A stretch of 64,000 nt of DNA. Source: Ruegeria sp. R14_0. Lineage in GTDB: Bacteria; Pseudomonadota; Alphaproteobacteria; Rhodobacterales; Rhodobacteraceae. Numbering within the stretch: position 1 is the first letter of the stretch; each line of letters opens with the position of its first letter. Below are positions 1-8,548 of this stretch, in pieces. The notes under the pieces were generated by a model. It ran no database searches and was not told where the DNA came from. It saw nothing but the letters and a program-made list of their open reading frames with translations. Location of the stretch: NCBI RefSeq assembly GCF_017743975.1, contig NZ_JAGHRC010000005.1, positions 62,001-126,000 of the forward strand, written 5' to 3'. A program made the position numbers and the translations under genes.

Positions 1-1989
1 CCGAGCTTGAATCGGGTCGCCGCCGCCGGGCCCAAAGATCAGACGCTTGGTGCGAAACTCGCCTTCGGGAAACTGGGCTGAACCAAACGCCTCGAGATCA
101 GCCTGCAACGCCGGGATGTCGTCCAGAGTTTCCGTGCGGATGATCATGTGACCATAGCTGGGGTTCGGTTTCTCCGCCGAATAGGTCAGTAGGAATCTGG
201 TCGCCCCCTGCCCCACAAATGTGGTGACGGCAACGACATCGTCACGCTGATCCAGCCATTCTTCGAACACAGCCATGTCTTCGGCCGTACGCGCAATCGG
301 CGTGCCTTGCGGCAGCTTGTAGTGCACGAAGAACAACGGCGTGTTGGAATCCGGGAAGAACTGCTGTTTGACCAGACCGAACCCGGCAAAACAGGCAACC
401 GTAACGCCCACCAGACCAGCAACCACCAGCCAACGGAACCGCAGCGCCCAGCGCAGGATGGCTCCGTAGATACGGAACATGATCCCGCCATAGGCATCCA
501 CGGCGCCTTCTTCGCCCTGCTTGAAGAAATAGTGCCCAAGCAATGGAGTCACTGTCAGGGCAAGAATCCAGCTCAGCAGCAGAGAGATTGCGATCACGGC
601 AAACAGCGAGAACAGGAATTCACCCGTTGCGTCCGGGCTAAGCCCGATACCCGCAAAAGCCATGATCCCGATGACGGTCGCGCCCAACAGCGGGATCTGC
701 GTTTTCGAAGCAGCCTCATCCGCTGCATCGCGCGAGTTCTTTCCGCGCAGCATAGCGATCTGCATGCCTTCGGCGACAACGATGGCGTTGTCCACCAGCA
801 TCCCCATTGCGATGATTAGCGCGCCCAACGAAATCCGCTCCATCTCGATTGAAAAGATCGACATGAACAGCAGCGTTCCTACCACGGTCAGCAACAGCGT
901 CGAGCCGACAACAATAGCCGCGCGCCAGCCCATGAACAGCGCCAGCACAATAACCACAATGGCGACGGACATTGCGAGGTTCACCAGGAAGTCGTTCGAG
1001 GCCTGTTCGACCACAACATGTTGTTGATAGATCGGCAGGATTTCGACGCCAAACGGGATCTGAGTATCCAACTCGGCAAACTTCGCATCCGCACGCTTGC
1101 CAACTTCGACAATGTTTTCCGTCGACAGGCCCGCAATACCCAACGTGAAAGCCTCAGTTCCGTTGAACCGGATCATCACCTCGGGGTCGGTTTGACGTCC
1201 ACGAAACACATCCGACATGTCGAACAGGTTGATGACCTGCCCTTGCGATCCGACGGACAGCCCTGCAATCGCGGACACCGTGTCTGACCCTTCAGCGGTC
1301 AGTATCGCGGTACGGTCATTGTCGGACCTAAGTGAACCAGAGGAGTTAACCGAATCCGCATTGGCAATCGCTTCATTGATCGCCTGCAAGGGTACGTTCT
1401 GGTTCACCGAAATGGCCAGATCGGGCTCGACAAAGATCGCTTCTTGCGGAAGGCCCATCACCTCGACATCCGCGACGCCGTCAACGGTCAGCAGCTCGCG
1501 CCGCAGGAAAGTCGAAAGCTCGTGCTTTTCGGCATCGGAAAAGCCCTCGGCAGTCACGGCATAGAATAGGCCGAACACGTCTCCGAACCGGTCATTGACC
1601 AACGGTTGCTGTACACCTGACGGCAGGGCTCGCGCGGTGTCGCGCACTTTGGCCCGCAGTTTGGTCCAGATTTCCGGCAGTTCTGTGCCGTCATAGGTCG
1701 ATTTGATCTCGACCTCGATCAGCGACAGGCCGGGCTGGTTCACGGATGTGATCGTGTCAACCTCACCCATCTGCTGGATGGCTGACTCCAATGGCTCCGA
1801 GACTTCCAGCGCCACCTGCTCGGCGGTTGCACCGGGATATTGGGTCGCGATGACCGCGTTTTTGATGGTGAATGCCGGGTCTTCAAGACGTCCCAGCGAG
1901 AGGAAACCCCAGATGCCACCAAACAGAGCAATCAGGATTATCAGCCACGTATAGATCGGGCGATCAATGGATGCGCGCGCTATGTTCAT
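1..1989 (-). CDS. RND efflux transporter permease (HAE1/AcrB-like), C-terminus outside window
   Basis: This is an inner-membrane RND pump that exports small molecules by proton antiport, working with the adaptor encoded just upstream. The reading frame is open for 663 codons to the window edge, so roughly the last third of a protein of about 1,000 residues is missing. The N-terminus (MNIARASIDRPIYTWLIIL) is the typical cytoplasmic start plus first membrane helix. It is followed by a porter domain with the YPGATAEQVALEV signature, and GMLVDNAIVV lies in the helix-4 region that normally carries the proton-relay Asp. The start codon lies 11 bases after the adaptor gene's stop, so MarR regulator, adaptor and pump form one operon. 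The substrate cannot be read from the sequence; biocides, bile-like compounds or metabolites are all possible. Confidence 0.9.
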   Translation of the reverse strand, partial: MNIARASIDRPIYTWLIILIALFGGIWGFLSLGRLEDPAFTIKNAVIATQYPGATAEQVALEVSEPLESAIQQMGEVDTITSVNQPGLSLIEVEIKSTYDGTELPEIWTKLRAKVRDTARALPSGVQQPLVNDRFGDVFGLFYAVTAEGFSDAEKHELSTFLRRELLTVDGVADVEVMGLPQEAIFVEPDLAISVNQNVPLQAINEAIANADSVNSSGSLRSDNDRTAILTAEGSDTVSAIAGLSVGSQGQVINLFDMSDVFRGRQTDPEVMIRFNGTEAFTLGIAGLSTENIVEVGKRADAKFAELDTQIPFGVEILPIYQQHVVVEQASNDFLVNLAMSVAIVVIVLALFMGWRAAIVVGSTLLLTVVGTLLFMSIFSIEMERISLGALIIAMGMLVDNAIVVAEGMQIAMLRGKNSRDAADEAASKTQIPLLGATVIGIMAFAGIGLSPDATGEFLFSLFAVIAISLLLSWILALTVTPLLGHYFFKQGEEGAVDAYGGIMFRIYGAILRWALRFRWLVVAGLVGVTVACFAGFGLVKQQFFPDSNTPLFFVHYKLPQGTPIARTAEDMAVFEEWLDQRDDVVAVTTFVGQGATRFLLTYSAEKPNPSYGHMIIRTETLDDIPALQADLEAFGSAQFPEGEFRTKRLIFGPGGGDPIQAR

Positions 1990-2000
1990 CGATCTGCCCT

Positions 2001-3038
2001 TCAGTTCGCAAAGCCGGCAAAACGGCGGACCGCCTGACCGTCCGTCAGTACGCCGCCGCCTGCGACGACAACCTCATCGCCATCTTTCAGGCCGGTCAAA
2101 ACACGAACTTCGCCGGTTTGCGTGGGCTCAACGGTCACAGGAACACGGCGAACCGTGCCCTCATCGGCACCAACAGGTGAAAAGACCATCACGCTCAGCT
2201 CACCCGACGCATCAGCGACGATCGCAGTTGCGGGCACCACAATGCCTGTCCGACCATCCTGGACCTGAACGTTCACGGTCACGGACGAACCCGGCAGAAT
2301 TTGCAGACCTTCAGGCGGGGTAAGCCCGAACTGAATGCGGAATGTCTGGCCGACGCTGGACGACTCCGCATCGAATTCGCGAATCTGCAGGGGGAAAACC
2401 TCGTCGCTTACCGGGAACTTCGCAGTGATTGTGATGTCATCCTGCTGCCCCGAGCGCTGGAACAGGATTTCCGGCACGTCAACCTCGATCCGCAGTTCGG
2501 ACATATCATGGATGCGCACGATTGGCGCACCAGAAGACACAGTGGTGAATGACTCGACCATCCGGCGCGAGACCAGCGCGTCAAACGGTGCCGATAGCGT
2601 GGCATGTTCCAGATCATATTCCGCGTCGCGCACGGCGATGTCCGCCAACTGTGCCTCAGTCTCGGCGTCATCGACGGCCACCTGGCTGGCAGTTGTTCCG
2701 CGCAGGCGCGACAAACGCGCCACGGTACGGTCCGCCTGATCCTTTTGCAACACGGCACGATCATAGCGACGTTGGAACGGCTCCTGATCCAATTGGGCGA
2801 TCAGTTCGCCCTTGGGAATTACGAACCCTTCAGTCACGGGCATTTCGACAATCTGGCCCGACACCTGGAAGGCCAGATCGACGGTCTGGCGCGCTGCAAC
2901 ACGCCCAAAGAATTGCCGGGAAAAGCCGGGCGAGGTTTCTTTGACCAGCATCAGCTTCACGGGTTTTGCCGTATCTTGCGCCGTGACTGCGGTGGCGATT
3001 ACGGTCAGAGCAAGGCTCAGAACAGAGAAGAGTTTCAT
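2001..3038 (-). CDS. RND efflux periplasmic adaptor (membrane fusion protein)
   Basis: This 345-residue protein is the periplasmic adaptor that links the RND pump to an outer-membrane channel. It begins with a signal peptide (MKLFSVLSLALTVIATAVTA). A lipoyl/barrel-sandwich half follows around residues 45-75 (ARQTVDLAFQVSGQI, then a VIPKGELIAQLD segment). A helical hairpin spans about 75-140, and beta-barrel and membrane-proximal domains make up the C-terminal half (ILPGSSVTVNVQV). The start codon overlaps the stop of the upstream MarR gene by four bases (ATGA), so translation is probably coupled. No lipobox Cys follows the signal peptide, so the protein is probably soluble or anchored by an uncleaved N-terminus. 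Confidence 0.9.
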   Translation of the reverse strand: MKLFSVLSLALTVIATAVTAQDTAKPVKLMLVKETSPGFSRQFFGRVAARQTVDLAFQVSGQIVEMPVTEGFVIPKGELIAQLDQEPFQRRYDRAVLQKDQADRTVARLSRLRGTTASQVAVDDAETEAQLADIAVRDAEYDLEHATLSAPFDALVSRRMVESFTTVSSGAPIVRIHDMSELRIEVDVPEILFQRSGQQDDITITAKFPVSDEVFPLQIREFDAESSSVGQTFRIQFGLTPPEGLQILPGSSVTVNVQVQDGRTGIVVPATAIVADASGELSVMVFSPVGADEGTVRRVPVTVEPTQTGEVRVLTGLKDGDEVVVAGGGVLTDGQAVRRFAGFAN

Positions 3039-3502
3039 TTCTTCAATCCCTCAGGAATTCCTGTTTTCATTATGTTTTCCCGGATTTTCCGGGCAAGTCG
3101 TGCAAATTCGGCAGTCTCATCAGCATCCAGTCCGGCGGCACGATGGAACAAGGCCCCGGCTTCCAGGACCAGCATCTGCCGCATGTCCTGACCTTTTTCG
3201 GTCAAGACCAGCAACCATGCCCGGCGGTCTGCGGGATCGCGCTGACGGGCCAGATACCCCGCCTGTTCCAGCGCGTCGGCGGTTGATGTGATGGTCGACG
3301 GCACAGTCAACATGTCTGCTGCAAGAACACCCATCCGTTTAGGCTCATCAAGCTTGATGACCATGTGGCATTCCTGATGGCTGAGTTCGACCTCAAGAGC
3401 TGCAAAGCTTTCTTCCAGCTTCCAGTAAAGCGCATAGACGCCCATCATCGCCTGCATTTCCGGGCTGAGGCGTCTCACCAGCGCGCTGTCGTCGTATGTC
3501 AT
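3035..3502 (-). CDS. MarR-family transcriptional regulator
   Basis: This 155-residue winged-helix regulator most likely represses the downstream efflux genes and is released by a ligand, as is usual for MarR proteins. The wing and recognition region is visible (VPSTITSTADALEQAGYLAR followed by DPADRRAWLLVLTEKG, the classic D-x-R-R wing). I chose the ATG at 3502. An in-frame TTG 19 codons upstream would lengthen the protein, but it has no Shine-Dalgarno sequence and adds a non-conserved stretch. The gene is divergent from the KAS III-like gene across about 170 bases, so the shared intergenic region probably holds its operator. It is the first gene of a three-gene operon. Confidence 0.85.
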   Translation of the reverse strand: MTYDDSALVRRLSPEMQAMMGVYALYWKLEESFAALEVELSHQECHMVIKLDEPKRMGVLAADMLTVPSTITSTADALEQAGYLARQRDPADRRAWLLVLTEKGQDMRQMLVLEAGALFHRAAGLDADETAEFARLARKIRENIMKTGIPEGLKK

Positions 3503-3669
3503 CGGCGAATCCGTTTGCGATTTCGGTCTGGCATATACTTCGAAAAATGAACTATTCAAGAACTGAAGCTGAATTGTCTGGAAACTTTTACATTCCCTTG
3601 GGTCACCTCTCTTGATCTAACCCTGCTATGACTGCATTTTGGGCAAATCCGAAACATTCAGGTCTTATC

Positions 3670-4794
3670 ATGTACACGCCCGCGATCACCGGCTCCGGTG
3701 TTTTCACCCCAGAAAACGTCATCACCAACGCCGAGCTTGTCACCGCGTTCAACGCCTATGCCGACAAGATGAATGCCAAAAACGCGGACGCGATTGAGAC
3801 GGGTGACATGGAACCGATGCAGCATTCATCGGAAGAGTTCATCGTCAAGGCATCCGGCATCAAGAACCGGTATGTGATGGACAAGGACGGCGTGCTGGAC
3901 CCCGACGTGATGCACCCCCTTCTGCGTCAGCGCAGTGATGATGAGCCCGGCATCATGACCGAGATGGCGGTGGATGCGTGCAAAAAGGCTTTGGCACAAG
4001 CCGGGCGGACAGCCGAGGATGTGGATCTGGTGATTTGCGCCGCCTCGAACCACGAACGCGCTTATCCGGCAATTGCGATCGAGATCCAGCAGGCCCTTGG
4101 AATCAAAGGGTTCGGCTTTGATATGAATGTCGCCTGTTCCTCAGCAACGTTCGGCATTCAGGCGGCTGCAGACATGGTGCGTTCGGGCTCGGTTCGCTCG
4201 GCCCTGGTGGTAAACCCCGAGATCTGCTCGGGCCATTTGGAATGGCGCGACCGGGATTGCCATTTTATCTTTGGCGATGTGGCAACGGCCACTCTGATCG
4301 AACGGATCGAAGACGCAAAGGGCCCACACTTCGAAATCCTGTCGACCCGCTGCGCTACCGAGTTTTCGAACAATATCCGTAACAACAACGGCTTCCTGCG
4401 CCGCTCGCGCCCGGACGGCGTCGTCGACCGGCGTGACATGCAGTTCATGCAGAACGGTCGCAAGGTCTTCAAAGAAGTGTTGCCGATGGTCAGCAAACAC
4501 ATTTCGGATCACATGGATTCAGAGGGTGTGAACAGCGATGACCTGAAACGCCTGTGGCTGCACCAGGCCAACAAAACGATGAACGATTTCATCGGCAAAA
4601 AGGTTCTGGGGCGTGAGCCGGAAGCGGGCGAGCAGCCCAACATCCTGCAGGACTATGCCAACACGTCCTCAGCCGGGTCGATCATTGCGTTTTCCAAATA
4701 CTCGGATGATCTGACAGATGGCGATATCGGCCTGATCTGCTCGTTCGGCGCAGGGTATTCGGTCGGTTCGGTGATTGTGAAGCGGCACGGGTAG
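3670..4794 (+). CDS. 3-oxoacyl-ACP synthase III-like protein (long FabH relative)
   Basis: This is a 374-residue thiolase-fold condensing enzyme. The KAS III catalytic triad is present: Cys in FDMNVACSSATFG, His in LWLHQANKTMN, and Asn in YANTSSAGSIIAF. It is about 50 residues longer than housekeeping FabH (near 320). From memory, it resembles the beta-ketodecanoyl-ACP synthase described as PA3286 in Pseudomonas aeruginosa, which condenses octanoyl-CoA with malonyl-ACP. That substrate assignment is an inference. I chose the ATG at 3670 because MYTPAITGSGVFTP is the normal family start; an upstream ATG at 3628 lacks a ribosome binding site. The gene stands alone, divergent from the MarR gene. 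Confidence 0.85.
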   Translation: MYTPAITGSGVFTPENVITNAELVTAFNAYADKMNAKNADAIETGDMEPMQHSSEEFIVKASGIKNRYVMDKDGVLDPDVMHPLLRQRSDDEPGIMTEMAVDACKKALAQAGRTAEDVDLVICAASNHERAYPAIAIEIQQALGIKGFGFDMNVACSSATFGIQAAADMVRSGSVRSALVVNPEICSGHLEWRDRDCHFIFGDVATATLIERIEDAKGPHFEILSTRCATEFSNNIRNNNGFLRRSRPDGVVDRRDMQFMQNGRKVFKEVLPMVSKHISDHMDSEGVNSDDLKRLWLHQANKTMNDFIGKKVLGREPEAGEQPNILQDYANTSSAGSIIAFSKYSDDLTDGDIGLICSFGAGYSVGSVIVKRHG

Positions 4795-4802
4795 TGCTGC
4801 GT

Positions 4803-5807
4803 TCACTCTGGACACACGCCAAGCCAAGGGCCGTCACGGCTTTCGCGCGTCACCTCCAACCAGCGGTCAGAGCCGGACTTGCACCATTGCCTCAATACCT
4901 GGTCCAGTGGCCGAATGAACGTCGCTACAACCTGGTTGGTGTCCAACCTGACCTGTTTTAAACCGGTTTCGGGCAATACGTTTTTCAGAGCACCTCTTAG
5001 GTTGGTCAATTGGGCCCGTGCGGAAGTATCGCTAGTCGGGAATTGCGTCGCAATTCGAAAATTGGAAAACGCCACTTCGTCATTTTTAGGCATTCCCTGC
5101 AAACCAGCGACAATCAGCTTTCGCCTCAAATCCTGAGAAGCAAGTTCACATCCTCTGCTCGAGTACTTCGGGCGCGGCCATTTCCAAAGGTCGCACTGCA
5201 AACGGACCTGGAGTTGTCCCTCAGTCGGTAAAACGTACTGGGTTGGGCTTGTCCTAATGTCACCGGTGCATGTCGCACCATCGATCAGCCAGACGCCGTC
5301 ATCGGTGACGTCTGCGGTCACTTCGACGAACTCTCTCAGTTTGAAGTTTTTATCCAGGACCGGGCGCACCAAGATCGCGTTTGGAAACGCCTGCATGCAA
5401 GTCTTCAAAATAGTCCGCGACGTTTCGAGAGTGATCCGATCCAAATACGCCTCAAGGTAAGTCGTGTTCCCGGAGAAATCGGTGTTTCTGTCTGCATCGG
5501 GACTGGTCTCGGCAGGTACAACACCTTGGACAGTCACACCGAAATTGACGCAAAACTGCCTGAGCGAAATTGATCCGTCGTAGATAGTGCCAATATCCGC
5601 CTTAAGAATCGGTTCGGCGTCCATAGGGTTGGCTCCGGGCTTATCGGCAATTTGAATACTCAGACTGCCGCCTCGATACCGAACGTAAACATCTCGCTCA
5701 TCATGGGTCTGACCATAAAACTGGCTTGGGCAGGAACCACCACCGTTCAACGAGGCAAGATCGAGCCCCAGAGGTTCAGGGAGTTTTGGCGTGTGAAAAT
5801 GAAACAT
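4803..5807 (-). CDS. Hypothetical protein with eight cysteines
   Basis: I do not recognise this 334-residue protein. It has no signal peptide and no membrane helix. It carries eight scattered Cys (for example SCPSQFYG, RGCELAS and QWCKSGS) and is rich in beta-prone segments. The start is well supported: an AGGAAG Shine-Dalgarno sequence lies just upstream of ATG 5807. The base composition looks more AT-rich than the flanking genes and codon use is less biased, which hints at acquisition by transfer. It lies 63 bases downstream of the gene at 5871-6332 on the same strand, so the two may be cotranscribed. It converges on the KAS III-like gene with only eight bases between stops. Confidence 0.6.
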   Translation of the reverse strand: MFHFHTPKLPEPLGLDLASLNGGGSCPSQFYGQTHDERDVYVRYRGGSLSIQIADKPGANPMDAEPILKADIGTIYDGSISLRQFCVNFGVTVQGVVPAETSPDADRNTDFSGNTTYLEAYLDRITLETSRTILKTCMQAFPNAILVRPVLDKNFKLREFVEVTADVTDDGVWLIDGATCTGDIRTSPTQYVLPTEGQLQVRLQCDLWKWPRPKYSSRGCELASQDLRRKLIVAGLQGMPKNDEVAFSNFRIATQFPTSDTSARAQLTNLRGALKNVLPETGLKQVRLDTNQVVATFIRPLDQVLRQWCKSGSDRWLEVTRESRDGPWLGVCPE

Positions 5808-5870
5808 CTCTTCCTGACACGGAACCGAGTGAGAGATACTTGACCGAAGTACAATTGAAGATGACCAGCG

Positions 5871-6332
5871 TCAGCTCACGCTTTCTTCTTCCAGATGCAG
5901 CTTCATATCCAGCAGGACCTGTTGCAGCAGGCTGGTTTCTTTCAACAGGCGCTTGGCCTCGTTCACCGTGATGATGCCGTCCTCGATTGCCGACTGATAT
6001 TCGGTCATCAGCATCGCAAAGCGCTGGCTCAGAGCGATCACATCGGAATTCACCCCACCAGTCCGGGGGCTGTCGTCATTGCGGCCGTCATAAGACAGGG
6101 TGATGTTCTTCAGATCAGCCAGCGCCGAGGTGACGTGAGGGAAGGTCGCAACCGCCTCCAGCCGCGCGACGGCGTCCACGGGCATGAACCGGTCAGCATG
6201 TTCGATATTGTCGGAATAGTAACGGCCCAAAGTGGCTTTTGATTTGCCGGTAATCTCGCAGGCGGATTCGATTCCTACGTCTTTGACCAGCGCTTCAGTG
6301 TGTTTTTTCAGGTAGGCCCCGATATCTGCCAT
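5871..6332 (-). CDS. Hypothetical protein with a possible N-terminal helix-turn-helix
   Basis: This is a 153-residue, mostly helical protein. The N-terminal part (KDVGIESACEITGKSKATLG, residues 18-37) looks like a helix-turn-helix. It is followed by HADRFMPVDAVARLE, which recalls phage CII-type regulators in which a DNA-binding helix is followed by a short conserved linker. The C-terminal 60 residues are charged, probably a coiled coil or an oligomerisation region (NEAKRLLKETSLLQQVL). The phage link is only a resemblance. It sits upstream of the unknown gene at 4803-5807 and, with it, interrupts an otherwise housekeeping region before tdk. Confidence 0.6.
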   Translation of the reverse strand: MADIGAYLKKHTEALVKDVGIESACEITGKSKATLGRYYSDNIEHADRFMPVDAVARLEAVATFPHVTSALADLKNITLSYDGRNDDSPRTGGVNSDVIALSQRFAMLMTEYQSAIEDGIITVNEAKRLLKETSLLQQVLLDMKLHLEEESVS

Positions 6333-6684
6333 ACTTTTACCTTTACTGCCTGTAGCCCCACAACATCTGCCCGTGCGGGGGAAAGGGAGAAGAAATTTCC
6401 CATACTCGATTCATAATTGAAATGTCATATGTTGGCTATCCCTCAGATATGCAGGGGTTTTGTGAGTGAGTGGCGGCTTTTAATGCCGGTAACGAGTGTT
6501 TGTGGGGCATTTTTCGCCCTGCTTTGGGTAGGCCGCATGTTGGCCGACGGCGTCGTCGTTGTTGAGGCGGGGGTATCCATCCCCAATGGGCTTACGCTCG
6601 ACCCTCGTCAGCGATAGCGGCGACGTCGCTTGACCAAGACTTTGACCACTTGCCCACAGGGGGAAGGCGTTTTAGACCCGGCCT
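6333..6684. other. Intergenic region upstream of tdk
   Basis: This 352-base stretch separates the start of the 5871-6332 gene from tdk, so it should hold divergent promoters. A 66-codon open frame (6417-6617, plus strand) exists, but it has no convincing Shine-Dalgarno sequence and does not read like a conserved protein. No tRNA or strong terminator hairpin was seen. Confidence 0.4.
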
Positions 6685-7263
6685 ATGGCAAAGCTCTACT
6701 TCAATTATTCGACGATGAACGCGGGGAAATCGACCGTGTTGCTGCAAGCCTCGCACAATTATCGCGAGCGGGGGATGGACACCTACCTGATGACTGCAGC
6801 GCTGGACGGACGCGCCGGGATTGGCAAGATCGCCTCACGTATCGGAATATCGGCCGAAGCCGACACATTCGCCGTTGGCGATGACGTGTTTTCGATGATT
6901 GAACGACGCCTTTCCCAAGGTGAGATTGCCTGCGTCTTTATCGATGAAGCGCAATTTTTGACCGAGGAACAGGTCTGGCAACTGGCGCGTGCCGTGGATG
7001 ATTTGCGCGTTCCTGTGCTGGCATATGGGCTTCGGGTAGACTTCCAGGGCCGCCTTTTTCCAGGCTCGGCCGCCTTGCTGGCACTGGCGGATGAGATGCG
7101 CGAGGTGCGCACCATCTGCAAATGCGGGCGCAAGGCCACGATGGTGATCCGTCAGGACGAAAACGGAAACGCCATCACAGAAGGCGCACAGGTGCAGATC
7201 GGCGGCAATGAGACCTATGTCTCGCTCTGCCGCAAGCATTGGCGCGAAGCTGTCGGTGACTAG
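6685..7263 (+). CDS. tdk: Thymidine kinase
   Basis: This 192-residue cytosolic enzyme phosphorylates thymidine to dTMP in the salvage pathway. It is a type II (TK1-like) kinase. The P-loop is near the N-terminus (STMNAGKSTVLLQ), the Walker B/base region is VFIDEAQFLTEEQ, and the lasso loop is VLAYGLRVDFQGRLFPGS. The structural zinc ligands are visible in TICKCGRKA and LCRKHW. Length and motifs match the family throughout. The stop overlaps the stop of the convergent hydroxyacid dehydrogenase gene by three bases. Confidence 0.96.
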   Translation: MAKLYFNYSTMNAGKSTVLLQASHNYRERGMDTYLMTAALDGRAGIGKIASRIGISAEADTFAVGDDVFSMIERRLSQGEIACVFIDEAQFLTEEQVWQLARAVDDLRVPVLAYGLRVDFQGRLFPGSAALLALADEMREVRTICKCGRKATMVIRQDENGNAITEGAQVQIGGNETYVSLCRKHWREAVGD

Positions 7264-8210
7264 ACCGGGTTAGGTAGCAGTCGCCCTTCGGCAAAGGCTG
7301 CAACGTTGTCCAGCGCCATATGGCCCATATCCGTGCGCACCTCTTCTGTTGCTGTACCGAGATGCGGCAGCAACGTGACATTCTCCATATCACAAAGGGC
7401 CTGCGGGACGGCGGGTTCGAATTCGTAGACGTCCAGCCCAGCGCCCGCAATCTGACCGGATTGCAAAGCGGCAATGAGGGCGGCTTCATCCACCACCTCT
7501 CCACGAGCGATATTGATCAGGATGCCCGAGGGTTTCATCGCCTCCAATACCTGCGCGTTGATCAGGTGATGCGTCTCGGCACCGCCCGGAACTGCGAGCA
7601 CCAGGAAATCAACCGCTGCGGCGAGTTCATTTAAATCTGGTATGTTCTCGGCAGGAAACTCTACTTCTTTCGGGCTGCGGGATTGATAGGCCACGTCCAT
7701 GCCGAAGCCGAAATGACAGCGCCAGGCAATAGCTTGGCCGATCCGTCCCATGCCTACGATCCCGACACGTTTTCCGCTCACGTGATGGCCCAGCATTTGG
7801 GTGGGGTGCCAGCCCTGCCATTTGCCTGAACGGACCAGCCTTTCGCCCTCACCCGCACGGCGGGCGGTCATCAGCAGCAGAGTCATCGCGATGTCAGCAG
7901 TGGCATCTGTCACGGCACCGGGTGTGTTGGTGACCTGCACTCCGGCCGCCTGCGCAGCGGCGACATCTATATGGTTGTAGCCCACGCCGAAATTGGCCAG
8001 CAATTTGCAACGCGGCTCTGGCACCTCGGCAAAAATCTCAGCCGAGAACTGATCGCCCAAGGTGGGAACAACCACATCGAACTCGGAAAGCGCTCGGCGC
8101 ATTTCGTCGGGCGACATGGGCAAGGTGCTGCTGCGTAACTCTGCATCGAATGCAGCGCGGGCGCGCTCTTCGACGGCGGCGGTCATGGGGCGGGCGATCA
8201 GCAGTTTCAT
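7260..8210 (-). CDS. D-2-hydroxyacid dehydrogenase (glyoxylate/hydroxypyruvate reductase-like)
   Basis: This 316-residue NAD(P)-dependent dehydrogenase belongs to the family that reduces glyoxylate, hydroxypyruvate or related 2-oxoacids. The Rossmann motif GKRVGIVGMGRIGQAIAWR lies near residue 145. The substrate-binding NIARGEVVDEAALIAAL and the catalytic LLPHLGTAT (His paired with the upstream Glu) are intact. The start overlaps the csaA stop, so it is the third gene of a proC-csaA operon. Cofactor preference and exact substrate cannot be fixed from the sequence alone; glyoxylate reductase is my first guess. Confidence 0.88.
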   Translation of the reverse strand: MKLLIARPMTAAVEERARAAFDAELRSSTLPMSPDEMRRALSEFDVVVPTLGDQFSAEIFAEVPEPRCKLLANFGVGYNHIDVAAAQAAGVQVTNTPGAVTDATADIAMTLLLMTARRAGEGERLVRSGKWQGWHPTQMLGHHVSGKRVGIVGMGRIGQAIAWRCHFGFGMDVAYQSRSPKEVEFPAENIPDLNELAAAVDFLVLAVPGGAETHHLINAQVLEAMKPSGILINIARGEVVDEAALIAALQSGQIAGAGLDVYEFEPAVPQALCDMENVTLLPHLGTATEEVRTDMGHMALDNVAAFAEGRLLPNPV

Positions 8211-8548
8211 CAGTGCATCCGCCCGCCTACCGGAACCTGATCATCCGGTCCGATCAAAACGATCTCGCCGTTCGCATCGGGTAGGCCCAGAACCAAAACC
8301 TCGGACATGAACTTGCCGATCTGGCGCGGCGGAAAGTTAACAACAGCCATCACTTGTTTGCCGACCAAGGTCTCAGGATCATAGTGCGCCGTCACTTGGG
8401 CCGAGGTTTTTCGTTCGCCAATCTCGTCGCCGAAGTCGATCCACATCTTGATCGCTGGTTTGCGGGCCTCGGGGTAAGGCTCGGCGCGAATGACCTTGCC
8501 GACACGGATGTCGACTTTCATAAAATCGTCGAATGAAATCTCACTCAC
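8210..8548 (-). CDS. csaA: tRNA-binding domain protein, CsaA-like
   Basis: This 112-residue protein is a single OB-fold of the EMAP/tRNA-binding type, the same fold appended to some methionyl- and phenylalanyl-tRNA synthetases. The hallmark segment is KVDIRVGKVIRAEPYPEARK near the N-terminus, followed by VNFPPRQIGKFMSEVLVLG. In Bacillus, CsaA has been described as having a chaperone-like, export-related activity, but most homologues have no defined role. It overlaps proC by eight bases and the dehydrogenase by one, so the three genes are translationally linked. Confidence 0.88.
   Translation of the reverse strand: MSEISFDDFMKVDIRVGKVIRAEPYPEARKPAIKMWIDFGDEIGERKTSAQVTAHYDPETLVGKQVMAVVNFPPRQIGKFMSEVLVLGLPDANGEIVLIGPDDQVPVGGRMH

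Noticed and set aside
6417..6617. A 66-codon frame before tdk
   Set aside because: It has no ribosome binding site, a non-conserved-looking product and overlaps the likely promoter region.
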